DNA of 12,178 bases from Hungatella sp. UBA3402 (GCA_002358555.1 DEPC01000056.1:1-12178); one strand, 5' to 3'. Shown: positions 1 to 7,936, numbered from the stretch's first letter. Program-made: numbers and translations. The notes: generated from the letters alone by a model not told the origin.

Positions 1-45
1 GTTGCAAAATAATAGATTTCTACAATATTTGCAACAGCCTTTTTT
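1..45. terminator. Probable intrinsic terminator, cut by the left window edge
   Basis: GTTGCAAA at 1-8 is repeated in inverted form as TTTGCAAC at 28-35. AGCC and a run of six T (40-45) follow, which is the order expected of a Rho-independent terminator read on the + strand. The AGCC before the T run suggests that the stem continues to the left of the window as GGCT; this is inference. It would end a gene entering from the left and might also serve the convergent reductase gene that stops at 75. The loop of 19 nt is long, so confidence is moderate. Confidence 0.45.
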
Positions 46-74
46 ATTTACATAAGTTTGTGTTCTAAGTGCTG

Positions 75-2147
75 CTATTCCAATCCACCCATCTGCTTTA
101 CAGCTTTAATAGCAAAGGTCAAAGTACGTCCGCAGGCAATACCAGGCATCAGGCAGGGATAGTTGTTGGCAAAGAAGCTTCCAGACATATCTCCAGTAAT
201 ATACAAACCCTCAATAGGATTGCGGTTCTCGTCTAAAGCCTGGGTTTTTTCGTTGATAGCAATTCCCTGTTCGGTAGTCAGGAGAGAAGCACCCAGCCAG
301 CAGCCATAGAATGGAGCCTGGCGGATAGCACTTAGCCGAGGAGCCATTTTTCCGAAATCATCATCACTCTGCTTATCATACAATTCATTGTAGCGTTCTA
401 CCGTAGCCAAGAAGTTTGCCTTAGCATCTGCGTCAAATCCAAGCTTGTCAGCCAGTTCTTCTAGAGTATCAGCCTGGAAAATCAATCCTTCTTCCACATA
501 CTGTCCTAACAGTTGTTCCATCCTTCCAGGGGTACGAGACTGTGCAGAACATCCGATAGTATGGAAACGAATTACATCTTCCATATAATTGGAATCATGA
601 ATCTGTGCATATACACATCCTGGCTGATTTCCAGCAGCATAGGAAGTATCATTATAAGGGCTGGATTCGTTAGTAAAGCGCAGTCCCCTACGGTTTACTT
701 TAAGGAAAGGTTGTGTACCAGGGTTATATTGTCTCACTGTGCCAGGAAATGCCTTACCGCCAAAAGCGTTGGAGCTTTCCACATAGCCACCATCCACACC
801 AGGAGCTACTAACCCGCGGTCAAACAGCATAGGGGCAGGTTCTTTATCTAAAGAAGCTCCAACCCAGATAGCTGCACGGATACCCATTCCTTGGTCAGCA
901 GGGCTATAGCTACATGCAGTCGTGACGCTGGTTCCTAGTGGGTCCAGAGCTTCCATCATATAAGGATTGCCAGGATAGCCACCACAGGCGAGGAGAACAC
1001 CTTTTGCAGCATTGATACGAACAAATTCCCCAGAGCTCTTTTGAGCGATAATGCCAGTGACTCGGCCATTTCCATCTTTTTCCAGTTTTACAAGACTGGT
1101 ATTGAAATCAACACTGTATCCCAAGCCTTCAATATATTGCTGAAATACCTGATTACGGGGAATTTCAGAGCCATGATAGGTGTGCTCCTGTTCTGGGAAC
1201 ATATAATCAGGACTGTCCTCACTCTCTGGCCAGCGAGCCTCCTCACCATAAGTAAATGTACATTTATAGTTATAAGGGTCACTTTCCAAAATACCAGATA
1301 CAAAATCATGCATGGCAGCTGATTCTTCAATCCAAGTAGATACTACTCTTTGGTCACATTTTCCAGAAGCATAACGGCTGATTTCTGCAAGCAATTTCTT
1401 GCGGTTGATAGTGGCTCCAACCTTTTTTGCTTCCGAGCTGTCAACAGCTCCATACCAATGGCGAGTATCCTGAACTACAGGATTTTGTTCAATAATACGG
1501 AATTTTAAGCCGTTTTTAGCGGCATAAGCAGCAGCACACATACCACCATTTCCAGCACCTACAATAAGGATATCCGTATCCCAGGTTTCAGCAATAGACC
1601 CCTCGTCAATATTGGGTTCTGTTCCCAGCCAGTCATCTTCACTTCCTTTGTCAACAGTAACTACCTCAATAACAGCTTCGCCCCTTGCCTGGGCAAAACA
1701 TTTGTCAGCAGCAGCGATTACAGCATGAGAAGTTATTGTGGAGCCGCTTACTCCGTCAATCTCTGTACTCTGGGCAGTAAGAAGGGCTTCTCTCAAAGCA
1801 TCGCCTGCATCCTGTCCATAACCAGGAGTTTCCCCTGATACATCGAGAACTACATCTGTAACCTTATCTGTATCAAAGGTCATAGTAACTGTAATAGTGC
1901 TATGGATTCCGTCAGCAGTGCCTGTGTAGGTCCCAGGTATGTATTTTCCGCTGGTTGCTGCTGCGGCAGTAGTCGTCTCGGCAACTGTCGTAGCTGCAGC
2001 AGTGGTAGTTTCTGCAGCAGTTGTAGCAGCGGTAGTGGCAGAAGTATCATTGGCATTGGCACAGCCTGCCAGAGAACCAACAGCAGCATAGCCCACAACT
2101 CCAGCTACCCCCTTCAAAAAGTTGCGGCGGGTTAATTGTTCTGACAT
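75..2147 (-). CDS. Exported FMN/FAD-dependent reductase, Tat-type lipoprotein, substrate unknown
   Basis: A 690-residue flavoprotein of the fumarate reductase/succinate dehydrogenase flavoprotein superfamily. Residues 5-29 read as a twin-arginine signal (TRRNFLKG) ending in a lipobox LAGC with Cys29, so the mature protein should be a lipid-anchored, folded-export flavoenzyme. A Thr/Ala/Glu linker spans 36-65. An FMN-binding domain covers about 68-150, with DGVSGST around Thr137 resembling the site where ApbE attaches FMN. The FAD domain begins at 192 (DILIVGAGNGG) and has LLACGG near 386-390. Where true fumarate reductases carry HHTMGG and NRLGG, this protein has TTEQGIAIN and NNYPCLMPG, so fumarate is not the expected substrate. 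The start is well supported: AGGAGGAG lies 8 nt upstream. It is divergent from a MerR-family gene that probably controls it. The family and architecture are clear; the substrate is not. Confidence 0.9.
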   Translation of the reverse strand: MSEQLTRRNFLKGVAGVVGYAAVGSLAGCANANDTSATTAATTAAETTTAAATTVAETTTAAAATSGKYIPGTYTGTADGIHSTITVTMTFDTDKVTDVVLDVSGETPGYGQDAGDALREALLTAQSTEIDGVSGSTITSHAVIAAADKCFAQARGEAVIEVVTVDKGSEDDWLGTEPNIDEGSIAETWDTDILIVGAGNGGMCAAAYAAKNGLKFRIIEQNPVVQDTRHWYGAVDSSEAKKVGATINRKKLLAEISRYASGKCDQRVVSTWIEESAAMHDFVSGILESDPYNYKCTFTYGEEARWPESEDSPDYMFPEQEHTYHGSEIPRNQVFQQYIEGLGYSVDFNTSLVKLEKDGNGRVTGIIAQKSSGEFVRINAAKGVLLACGGYPGNPYMMEALDPLGTSVTTACSYSPADQGMGIRAAIWVGASLDKEPAPMLFDRGLVAPGVDGGYVESSNAFGGKAFPGTVRQYNPGTQPFLKVNRRGLRFTNESSPYNDTSYAAGNQPGCVYAQIHDSNYMEDVIRFHTIGCSAQSRTPGRMEQLLGQYVEEGLIFQADTLEELADKLGFDADAKANFLATVERYNELYDKQSDDDFGKMAPRLSAIRQAPFYGCWLGASLLTTEQGIAINEKTQALDENRNPIEGLYITGDMSGSFFANNYPCLMPGIACGRTLTFAIKAVKQMGGLE
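1953..2042 (-). repeat. Thr/Ala/Glu low-complexity linker coding repeat
   Basis: Degenerate tandem ACN/GCN/GAA codons encode residues 36-65 of the Tat-type flavoprotein, directly after the lipid-anchoring Cys and before the FMN domain. It probably serves as a flexible spacer from the membrane. A closely similar linker occurs in the second flavoenzyme. Confidence 0.7.
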
Positions 2148-2279
2148 TTTTCATTCTCCTCCTAATCTTAAATATATTAAAATGTGCTGTACTATCCACA
2201 TTCTAACCAATAAATTCGATGGTACAATCCAAATTATTTTGCATTTCGTTGAATTTACCTTTTCCCAGTATTTAGTTTT

Positions 2280-2310
2280 ATTATACAACTTAAACTAGGA
2301 CTTAAGTCAA
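2280..2310 (-). promoter_or_regulatory. MerR-type promoter (19-bp spacer with dyad) for the flavoprotein gene
   Basis: On the - strand, TTGACT (2310-2305) is followed after exactly 19 nt by a perfect TATAAT (2285-2280). The spacer region carries an inverted repeat, ACTTAA at 2288-2293 and TTAAGT at 2302-2307. Over-long 19-20 bp spacers with a dyad between the hexamers are the signature of promoters activated by MerR-family proteins through DNA distortion (established for MerR, SoxR, BmrR). The expected transcript start is near 2273, giving a leader of about 125 nt. The adjacent MerR-family gene is the natural candidate activator (inference). Confidence 0.7.
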
Positions 2311-2350
2311 CAGACAAAGAAGAATGATGTAAGATTCCGAAAGTAAAAAA

Positions 2351-2376
2351 CATGGTTTTTTGTCGATAAAACCATG
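2351..2376. repeat. 9-bp inverted repeat overlapping the MerR-gene -35 region
   Basis: CATGGTTTT (2351-2359) and AAAACCATG (2368-2376) are perfect inverted copies around an 8-nt spacer. The right arm touches the proposed -35 of the regulator's own promoter, so an operator for autoregulation is possible. No T run follows the right arm, so it is not a convincing terminator. Confidence 0.4.
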
Positions 2377-2403
2377 GAAAAATAGGAGATTTTGAGGTAC
2401 AAT
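2375..2403 (+). promoter_or_regulatory. Probable promoter of the MerR-family gene
   Basis: TGGAAA (2375-2380), a 17-nt spacer and TACAAT (2398-2403) fit a sigma-A promoter (4/6 and 5/6 to consensus). A second dyad, GAGATT (2386-2391) and AATCTC (2401-2406), straddles the -10, a position suited to repression. The start codon of the regulator lies 35 nt beyond the -10. Confidence 0.45.
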
Positions 2404-2437
2404 CTCATAGAAATATTACCAAAAGGGAGGGATTTTT

Positions 2438-3277
2438 ATGGGCAGACGCTATAAAATTGGCGAATTTGCCAAAAACCTGGGAGTTAGTGCTGGGTTTCTA
2501 AAACATCATGAGAAGTATGGTCTATTGAATCCCAAGGTATCTGAATCAGGCTATCGATATTATGAGTTTTATCAGGCAATGTTAGTAGTACAGTGTATCC
2601 GGCTTCAAAACATGGGCTTTACAAGCAAGGAGATTTCAGATATTTTAAATAAGACTACATCTGTGGATATGAGCTCCTTATTCCGAAAAAAAAGAGAGAT
2701 TGTTGCAAAAAAATATCATCTATACAAGGAGATGCTTCGATATCTGGATACTTTGGATGATACCAATATCCCAGAAGAAACTATAGAAGGAAAATGGAGT
2801 ATTCAGCAGCCAGAAGCATTTTATTATGTGGAAAATGCATCCTGTGGAGAATTTATGGGAAATGATGAATTATATGAAGTAGCACTTCGATGGAATGAAT
2901 ATATGCCTATGGTGGAAACCTGTGCCAGATTTGAAATACTTGACTCAAAGCCTCAGCTAGAATCATTAGGAAGATGGAATATGGGACTACGAATTACCAA
3001 GTCTGCAGCAGAACGGTTGGATATCTTTCGCAATAACACCGTGAAGTTAGTAAACCTAAATAAATGTCTGATTTATGAATCTAATGGAAAGCGTGAACGG
3101 AATTTGGAAAATCATGATAAAGCTCTCAGCTTAACATTAGAAAAACCTCTGTCCATCTGTCAAAATCACAGTTTTTCCATGACAGGAGATGTCTATTCTG
3201 TTCAGCAATTTTACTCTACAGCTCAGAAACAGAATTATGTGAAGGAAATGGTATTGATTCCGATTGGACATTCTTAA
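2438..3277 (+). CDS. MerR-family transcriptional regulator with putative effector-binding C-terminal domain
   Basis: A 279-residue regulator. Residues 4-72 form the MerR winged helix-turn-helix: YKIGEFAKNLGVS, a KHHEKYGLL segment where most relatives have a Tyr-Tyr pair, SGYRYY, and MGFTSKEISDIL. A helical dimerisation stretch follows (about 80-108). The remaining part (about 118-277) ends in EMVLIPIG, as expected of GyrI/AraC-like effector-binding domains in BmrR-type regulators; this assignment is less certain than the N-terminus. No metal-binding Cys cluster typical of mercury or zinc sensors, and no SoxR-type Fe-S motif, is visible, so an organic ligand is more likely (inference). The start is supported by AGGGAGGG with a normal gap before ATG. 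It is divergent from the Tat-type flavoprotein, whose promoter has the MerR-type 19-bp spacer, so it is probably that gene's activator. Confidence 0.88.
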   Translation: MGRRYKIGEFAKNLGVSAGFLKHHEKYGLLNPKVSESGYRYYEFYQAMLVVQCIRLQNMGFTSKEISDILNKTTSVDMSSLFRKKREIVAKKYHLYKEMLRYLDTLDDTNIPEETIEGKWSIQQPEAFYYVENASCGEFMGNDELYEVALRWNEYMPMVETCARFEILDSKPQLESLGRWNMGLRITKSAAERLDIFRNNTVKLVNLNKCLIYESNGKRERNLENHDKALSLTLEKPLSICQNHSFSMTGDVYSVQQFYSTAQKQNYVKEMVLIPIGHS

Positions 3278-3279
3278 TG

Positions 3280-3339
3280 CTACAGCGAACAAATAATTAG
3301 CAGATTTTTATACACCAAAATATTAAATGTTCGCTGTAG
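3280..3339. terminator. 12-bp inverted repeat between convergent genes, possible bidirectional terminator
   Basis: CTACAGCGAACA (3280-3291) and TGTTCGCTGTAG (3328-3339) are perfect inverted copies separated by 36 nt. They sit exactly between the stop of the MerR gene (3277) and the stop of the histidine kinase (3342). The position suits a shared terminator, but the loop is unusually long and neither side has a proper T run. A small palindromic insertion is the alternative. Confidence 0.4.
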
Positions 3340-3341
3340 TT

Positions 3342-4748
3342 CTAAGCAGTGCTGGACCGTGGCAGGGAAAAGATAAATTCTGTCCCCACTCCTTCTGTAC
3401 TGATAACATCAATGGTTTCCCCATGATTTTGGATAATTTCCTTTACAATGGATAGACCTAGTCCTGTTCCTCGCTTATCCTTTCCTCTGGATTGGTCTGT
3501 TTTATAGAATCTTTCCCAGATTTTTTTGATACTCCCTTTTGGGATGCCAATTCCAGTATCTTTTACAGATACAAAAACCTTTTCATATTTAATAGAGGTT
3601 TGAATATAAATGACAGAATCTTGATGGCTGAATTTGATAGCATTGTCAATTAAATTATAGAGAACTTGCTGAATTTTGCCAAAGTCAGCATGAACCATCG
3701 TACTATTTTCAGAAAATGTCAAATCCAGCACAATATTTTTCGCATCACAGGTGCCTTCAAAGGAGGCTGCTGTATCTTTAATGACACGATTAATGTCAAA
3801 ATTAGTTCGAGATAGATATCCTTTGCTGTCTAAAGAGTTTAAAGTCAACAGCCCTTGGGTGAGCTTGTTCAGACGTTCGGTCTCTGAGATAACTCTGGTC
3901 AGATATTTTTCATACATCTCTGGAGGAATAGTGCCATCTAAGATAGCTTCTAAATATCCTTTGATGGAAGTAAGAGGAGAACGGAAATCATGAGAAATAT
4001 TTGCAATGAAGGTTCTCTGGTATTCTTCCATCTTATCCAGTTCATCGGACATATAGTTTAAAGTATCAGCCAGATATCCCATTTCATCTTGAGTATGTAT
4101 GGTAGTTTTATAGGTTAAATTGCCTGCAGCATATTGGTTGGCAGCTTCTGTAATCTTTTTTAGAGGGATGTACACAGTTTGATGAAATACAAGAAGAATA
4201 ATCAGAGACAACCCAAAAATAATACAGGAGACAGTATACAAAATATTTAAATAACTGTCTTTAGAGCTTTGAATCTGGCTGAGGGGCAGATGGATAAGAA
4301 CATATCCATAAGTCGTGTAATTGCCTGTAATGGGGGCAGAAACGGTCATTACATCCTCAGCAAAGCATTCATTATAAGTACCGATACTGTAGGGCTTATT
4401 ACCGTTAAAGGTAGGGTCAAACCCGTCGATGGTCTTTCCGACTCGAAAAGAATGGTTACTGTCAACCACAATGGTACCATTGCGGTTGACCACCCAGATT
4501 TCTGCCCGCAGATAGGTGGCAACCGCTTCAAGCTGAGGGTAGGCAGAAGCAATATTTAAGTTTTTTCCTTTATATACAGCACTATAGCTGAGTGATAAAA
4601 GGCTAGCTTCATCATAAAGAGTTTCCGATTCTTCCTTCATCAACTGCTCATAGGTCAACTCTGAAGCAATTGTAGCAATGGACAAGAAACCCAGAAGTCC
4701 AAAAACGAAATATCCTAATATAAACTTGTAATATAAAGAATGTTTCAT
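3342..4748 (-). CDS. Membrane sensor histidine kinase (HAMP-HisKA-HATPase)
   Basis: A 468-residue kinase. A first membrane segment spans about 8-28. An extracytoplasmic sensor domain runs from about 30 to 166 and contains a PAS/Cache-like stretch (AEIWVVNRNGTIVVDSNHS). The second membrane segment is about 168-192, followed by HAMP (about 193-245). The phosphoacceptor is His253 in ISHDFRSPLTSIKGY. The ATPase domain shows the N box (NLIDNA, around 365-370), G1 box DTGIGIP (397-403), F box and G2 box GTGLGLS (427-433). It should autophosphorylate and pass phosphate to the response regulator encoded 19 nt upstream in the same transcript. The ATG is preceded by only a weak AGCAGGAA at a long gap, so translation may depend partly on coupling. 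The signal sensed cannot be read from the sequence. Confidence 0.93.
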   Translation of the reverse strand: MKHSLYYKFILGYFVFGLLGFLSIATIASELTYEQLMKEESETLYDEASLLSLSYSAVYKGKNLNIASAYPQLEAVATYLRAEIWVVNRNGTIVVDSNHSFRVGKTIDGFDPTFNGNKPYSIGTYNECFAEDVMTVSAPITGNYTTYGYVLIHLPLSQIQSSKDSYLNILYTVSCIIFGLSLIILLVFHQTVYIPLKKITEAANQYAAGNLTYKTTIHTQDEMGYLADTLNYMSDELDKMEEYQRTFIANISHDFRSPLTSIKGYLEAILDGTIPPEMYEKYLTRVISETERLNKLTQGLLTLNSLDSKGYLSRTNFDINRVIKDTAASFEGTCDAKNIVLDLTFSENSTMVHADFGKIQQVLYNLIDNAIKFSHQDSVIYIQTSIKYEKVFVSVKDTGIGIPKGSIKKIWERFYKTDQSRGKDKRGTGLGLSIVKEIIQNHGETIDVISTEGVGTEFIFSLPRSSTA

Positions 4749-4767
4749 GGAATTTTTATTCCTGCTC

Positions 4768-5490
4768 TTAATGTTTTACTTCAAATTTATACCCAATACC
4801 CCAGACCGTGGTAAGGGCCCAGTATTGATTATCTTTGATTTTCTCCCGAAGTCGTTTGATATGCACATCAACAGTTCTAGTGTCGCCAATGTACTCATAT
4901 CCCCAGATATGGTCTAGAAGCTGCTCTCTGGTAAATACTTGATTGGGAGAAGATGCAAGAAAATATAACAGTTCTAGCTCCTTTGGAGGCATTTCTACAG
5001 AACGGCCATTGTAAGTCACAGAATAGTTAGTCTGATTTACAATCAAATTGGGGTATTCTACATAGTTGCCTTGATGGTTGGTGCTAGGAATTACTGTTGG
5101 AACTGGAGTCATTGGGGCTGCATGATATCGCCGCAGTACTGCTTTTACTCTAGCAACTAATTCTTTAGAATCAAAAGGCTTGATAATATAATCGTCAGCT
5201 CCCAGCTCCAGTCCAAGGACTTTATCAAAAATTTCTCCTTTAGCAGACAACATAATAATAGGAACCTGAGAAGTAGTCCGCAATTCTCGACAAACCTGAT
5301 AGCCGTCAATACCTGGGAGCATTAAGTCCAAAAGGATAATATTGGGCTTAAATTCAGGAAATACCCGCAAAGCCTCCTCTCCATCAAGGACAATTTTAGT
5401 TTCATAGCATTCCTTTGTTAAATAAAGCGAAATTAATTCTGCAATGTTGGCATCATCATCAACGATAAGTACCCGCTGTTTTTCTGCCAT
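4768..5490 (-). CDS. OmpR/PhoB-family response regulator
   Basis: A 240-residue DNA-binding response regulator. The receiver domain (about 5-118) has the acidic pocket DDD at 11-13, phosphoacceptor Asp55 (IILLDLMLPG), Ser82 at the switch position and Lys104-Pro105 (YIIKPFD). The C-terminal winged helix (about 140-238) includes ELELLYFLASSPN, the recognition-helix region and RTVDVHIKRLREKI. A linker of about 20 residues rich in Pro, Thr and Val joins them. The start is strongly supported by AGGAGG just before the ATG; this site lies in the 11-nt gap after the mutS2 stop, so the gene is almost certainly cotranscribed with mutS2. Its partner kinase follows after 19 nt. Its targets are unknown. 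Confidence 0.95.
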   Translation of the reverse strand: MAEKQRVLIVDDDANIAELISLYLTKECYETKIVLDGEEALRVFPEFKPNIILLDLMLPGIDGYQVCRELRTTSQVPIIMLSAKGEIFDKVLGLELGADDYIIKPFDSKELVARVKAVLRRYHAAPMTPVPTVIPSTNHQGNYVEYPNLIVNQTNYSVTYNGRSVEMPPKELELLYFLASSPNQVFTREQLLDHIWGYEYIGDTRTVDVHIKRLREKIKDNQYWALTTVWGIGYKFEVKH

Positions 5491-5501
5491 TGAAATACCT
5501 C

Positions 5502-7877
5502 CTACTTAAAAATCACAATGGTAACTCCTGTGTCCCCCTCACCAAACTCGCCAAGACGGAATTCCTGCACATATTTTAGCTTTTTCAATTTTTTATGCAC
5601 AGCATTGCGCAGTGCTCCTGTTCCGCGGCCATGGACAACACGGACTTGAGGCAAATGGGCTAAATAGGCATCATCTAAATATTTATCCAGCAGGGGAACT
5701 GCTTCATCTGTAGTCATTCCAATTAAGTTAATCTCTGGTGAAACAGAAAAGGATTTTGAGACTTTAATTTTCCCACTTCCGGTTTTCTGTTTGGAAGTGT
5801 CAGCTATGTTGTCAGCAGGGTCCATGATAAGCTCTAAGTCTTTAATATTGACCTGAGAGCGCAAGATTCCCATTTGCACATATAAATCACCCTTTGCATT
5901 GGGCAAAGTGCTAACAGTCCCTTTTAAATTCAAGGACAAGACCTTAACACTATCTCCGATGCGCAGAGATTTGGCAGAAAGAGTCTTTTTGGGGCCTTTG
6001 GTTTTGACAGTCAGCTTCTGGTCCACCTGGTTCATTTTTTCTCGCAGCTTGGTTCGTTCTGCTTCTAGCTCTTTGGCTGCCCCAGAAGAGGAAGCCAGGC
6101 GATTGATATTTTTAATTGTCTGGTCTGCGGTTTCTTTAGCCTCTCTTAAAATTTTCTGGGCATCCTCATTGGCTTGGCGAAGAAGTTTTTCTCTTCTCTG
6201 TTCCAAACGCGATTCTTTTTCGGCAAGACGATTTTTTAGCTTTGTAGCTTCCTCTTTATAAAGGCGAATTTCCTCTTGCTCTTTCTCAATCATAAGTCTG
6301 CTTTCCTCTAGATGGGCAAGAATATCTTCAAAGGTTTCATCATTAGATTCCAAATGATTTTTCGCATCTTCAATAATAAAATCTGGAAGTCCCAGTTTTT
6401 TGGAGATAGCAAAAGCATTGCTTTTGCCTGGGATGCCAATAAGCAGCCGATAAGTAGGCTGTAAATTTTCTACACTGAATTCGCAGCAGGCATTTTCAAC
6501 TCCTGGAGTAGTCAAGGCATATACCTTTAATTCGCTATAATGAGTAGTAGCCATGGTGCGACATTTCATGTTATGAAGAAAGCTTAACACTGCAATGGCA
6601 AGAGCAGCACCCTCTGTAGGGTCTGTTCCCGCACCTAGCTCGTCAAAAAGACATAGGGAATGACTATCTGCCTGATCCAAGATGGACACAATATTAGTCA
6701 TATGGGCAGAAAAGGTACTGAGGCTCTGTTCAATACTCTGTTCATCCCCAATATCTGCAAATACTTCTTCAAATACAGCTAACTCAGAGCCTTCAAAGGC
6801 TGGAATATGAAGGCCAGCCTGACCCATAAGGGTAAATAATCCAACTGTTTTTAAAGAGACTGTTTTTCCTCCAGTATTAGGACCTGTGACAACTAATAAG
6901 TCAAAGGTTTTTCCAAGATGAATATTAATTGGAACCACTTTTGTCTGGTCCAAAAGAGGATGTCGGCCATCTTTAATATTTAAAAAGCCTTGTGTATTAA
7001 AACTGGGTTCGCTGCCTTTGTAATGTCTGGATAGAGCAGCTTTTGCAAAGATAAAATCAAGTTTTGCTAGAAGTTCCTGATTGGTACGAATTTCCTCTAT
7101 ATGAGGAGCAGTCTGATTGCTTAAATCTGCCAGAACTGCCTCAATCTCTTTTTTCTCCTGAAGTTCCAACTCCCGAAGCTGATTGTTGAGCTGAATCACA
7201 GGCATAGGTTCTATAAACAAAGTGGAGCCTGTGGAGGACTGGTCATGAACCATGCCTGCCACCTGATTTTTATACTCTGCTTTTACTGGAAGACAATATC
7301 GACCATCTCTCATAGTAATGACTGCATCTTGAAGAAAATTCCGATTGGAATTTAAGAGAGAATTAAGCTGAGAATGGACTCGGTCATTGATAGTCTTCAT
7401 GGAACGGCGCACATGTCGCAGACCTGGACTGGCATCATCGCTGATTTCTTCCTCTGATAGAATGCATCGTTTAATCTCTGTATTTAAAGGAGTCAAAGGT
7501 TCCAACATCTGGAACATTTCTTCCAGTGAATCATCAGGCAACTCTGATTCTTCATGCCTGCCATAAGCTTTGGCTTTAGCGGCAATAGTAAGAATGGAGC
7601 TGATAGCCAAAAGCTCTGCAATCCCAAGAAAACTGCCAATTTCTAGACGCTTTAGAGAGTCTGTGACATCTCTTAATCCAGAAAATGAGAGGCTGCCCTT
7701 TTGACGGACTCTGTCCAGAGCATCCGAAGTCTCAGCTTGCGAGATACGGATTTCTTGTATATCGATAGAAGGAAGCAACTGCCTGCACAGCTTCTGGCCT
7801 AAAGGAGACGAAGCATATTCCTCCAGTTGTAAAATAATCTTGTCATATTCTAAAGTTTTTAATGATTTCGTATTCAT
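5502..7877 (-). CDS. mutS2: MutS2 family ATPase with C-terminal Smr domain
   Basis: A full-length 791-residue MutS2. The N-terminal part holds the clamp and lever helices (to about 310). The ATPase core carries Walker A GPNTGGKT (332-339), Walker B SLCLFDELGAGTDP with Asp412-Glu413, and the TTHYSEL segment (444-450). A long coiled coil spans about 515-620, a small KOW-like beta segment lies near 640-685, and the Smr domain covers 715-791 with HGRGTG at 749-754. MutS2 lacks the mismatch-recognition domain of MutS. It has been linked to suppression of recombination and, in Bacillus subtilis, to splitting collided ribosomes. The Smr motif usually written LDLRG reads INLIG here (717-720), so the Asp and Arg tied to Smr nuclease activity are absent. 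It is the first gene of an apparent operon with the response regulator and sensor kinase. Confidence 0.96.
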   Translation of the reverse strand: MNTKSLKTLEYDKIILQLEEYASSPLGQKLCRQLLPSIDIQEIRISQAETSDALDRVRQKGSLSFSGLRDVTDSLKRLEIGSFLGIAELLAISSILTIAAKAKAYGRHEESELPDDSLEEMFQMLEPLTPLNTEIKRCILSEEEISDDASPGLRHVRRSMKTINDRVHSQLNSLLNSNRNFLQDAVITMRDGRYCLPVKAEYKNQVAGMVHDQSSTGSTLFIEPMPVIQLNNQLRELELQEKKEIEAVLADLSNQTAPHIEEIRTNQELLAKLDFIFAKAALSRHYKGSEPSFNTQGFLNIKDGRHPLLDQTKVVPINIHLGKTFDLLVVTGPNTGGKTVSLKTVGLFTLMGQAGLHIPAFEGSELAVFEEVFADIGDEQSIEQSLSTFSAHMTNIVSILDQADSHSLCLFDELGAGTDPTEGAALAIAVLSFLHNMKCRTMATTHYSELKVYALTTPGVENACCEFSVENLQPTYRLLIGIPGKSNAFAISKKLGLPDFIIEDAKNHLESNDETFEDILAHLEESRLMIEKEQEEIRLYKEEATKLKNRLAEKESRLEQRREKLLRQANEDAQKILREAKETADQTIKNINRLASSSGAAKELEAERTKLREKMNQVDQKLTVKTKGPKKTLSAKSLRIGDSVKVLSLNLKGTVSTLPNAKGDLYVQMGILRSQVNIKDLELIMDPADNIADTSKQKTGSGKIKVSKSFSVSPEINLIGMTTDEAVPLLDKYLDDAYLAHLPQVRVVHGRGTGALRNAVHKKLKKLKYVQEFRLGEFGEGDTGVTIVIFK

Positions 7878-7927
7878 AAATATGTGGTTCCTCGTTTTTC
7901 CTAATTACCTTATGAAGTGCCTTTTTT

Positions 7928-7936
7928 AGTATATCA
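7928..7936 (-). promoter_or_regulatory. Extended -10 promoter element upstream of mutS2
   Basis: On the - strand, TGATATACT reads as an extended -10 (TG, one base, TATACT). No good -35 lies 16-18 nt upstream, as expected when the TG extension compensates. The start would fall near 7921, about 44 nt before the mutS2 ATG at 7877, and would drive mutS2 and the two-component genes. Confidence 0.45.

Noticed and set aside
1880..2135. Leu/Gln-rich and Ser/Cys-rich open frames over the linker of the Tat-type flavoprotein
   Set aside because: They arise from the low-complexity GC-rich codons of the real gene in other frames.
2351..2376. Inverted repeat as intrinsic terminator
   Set aside because: No T run follows the right arm on either strand in a suitable place, and it lies in a divergent promoter region where no transcript needs ending.
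5899..6261. 120-codon open frame antisense to mutS2
   Set aside because: It lies opposite the coiled-coil coding region, has no family resemblance and no credible start context.
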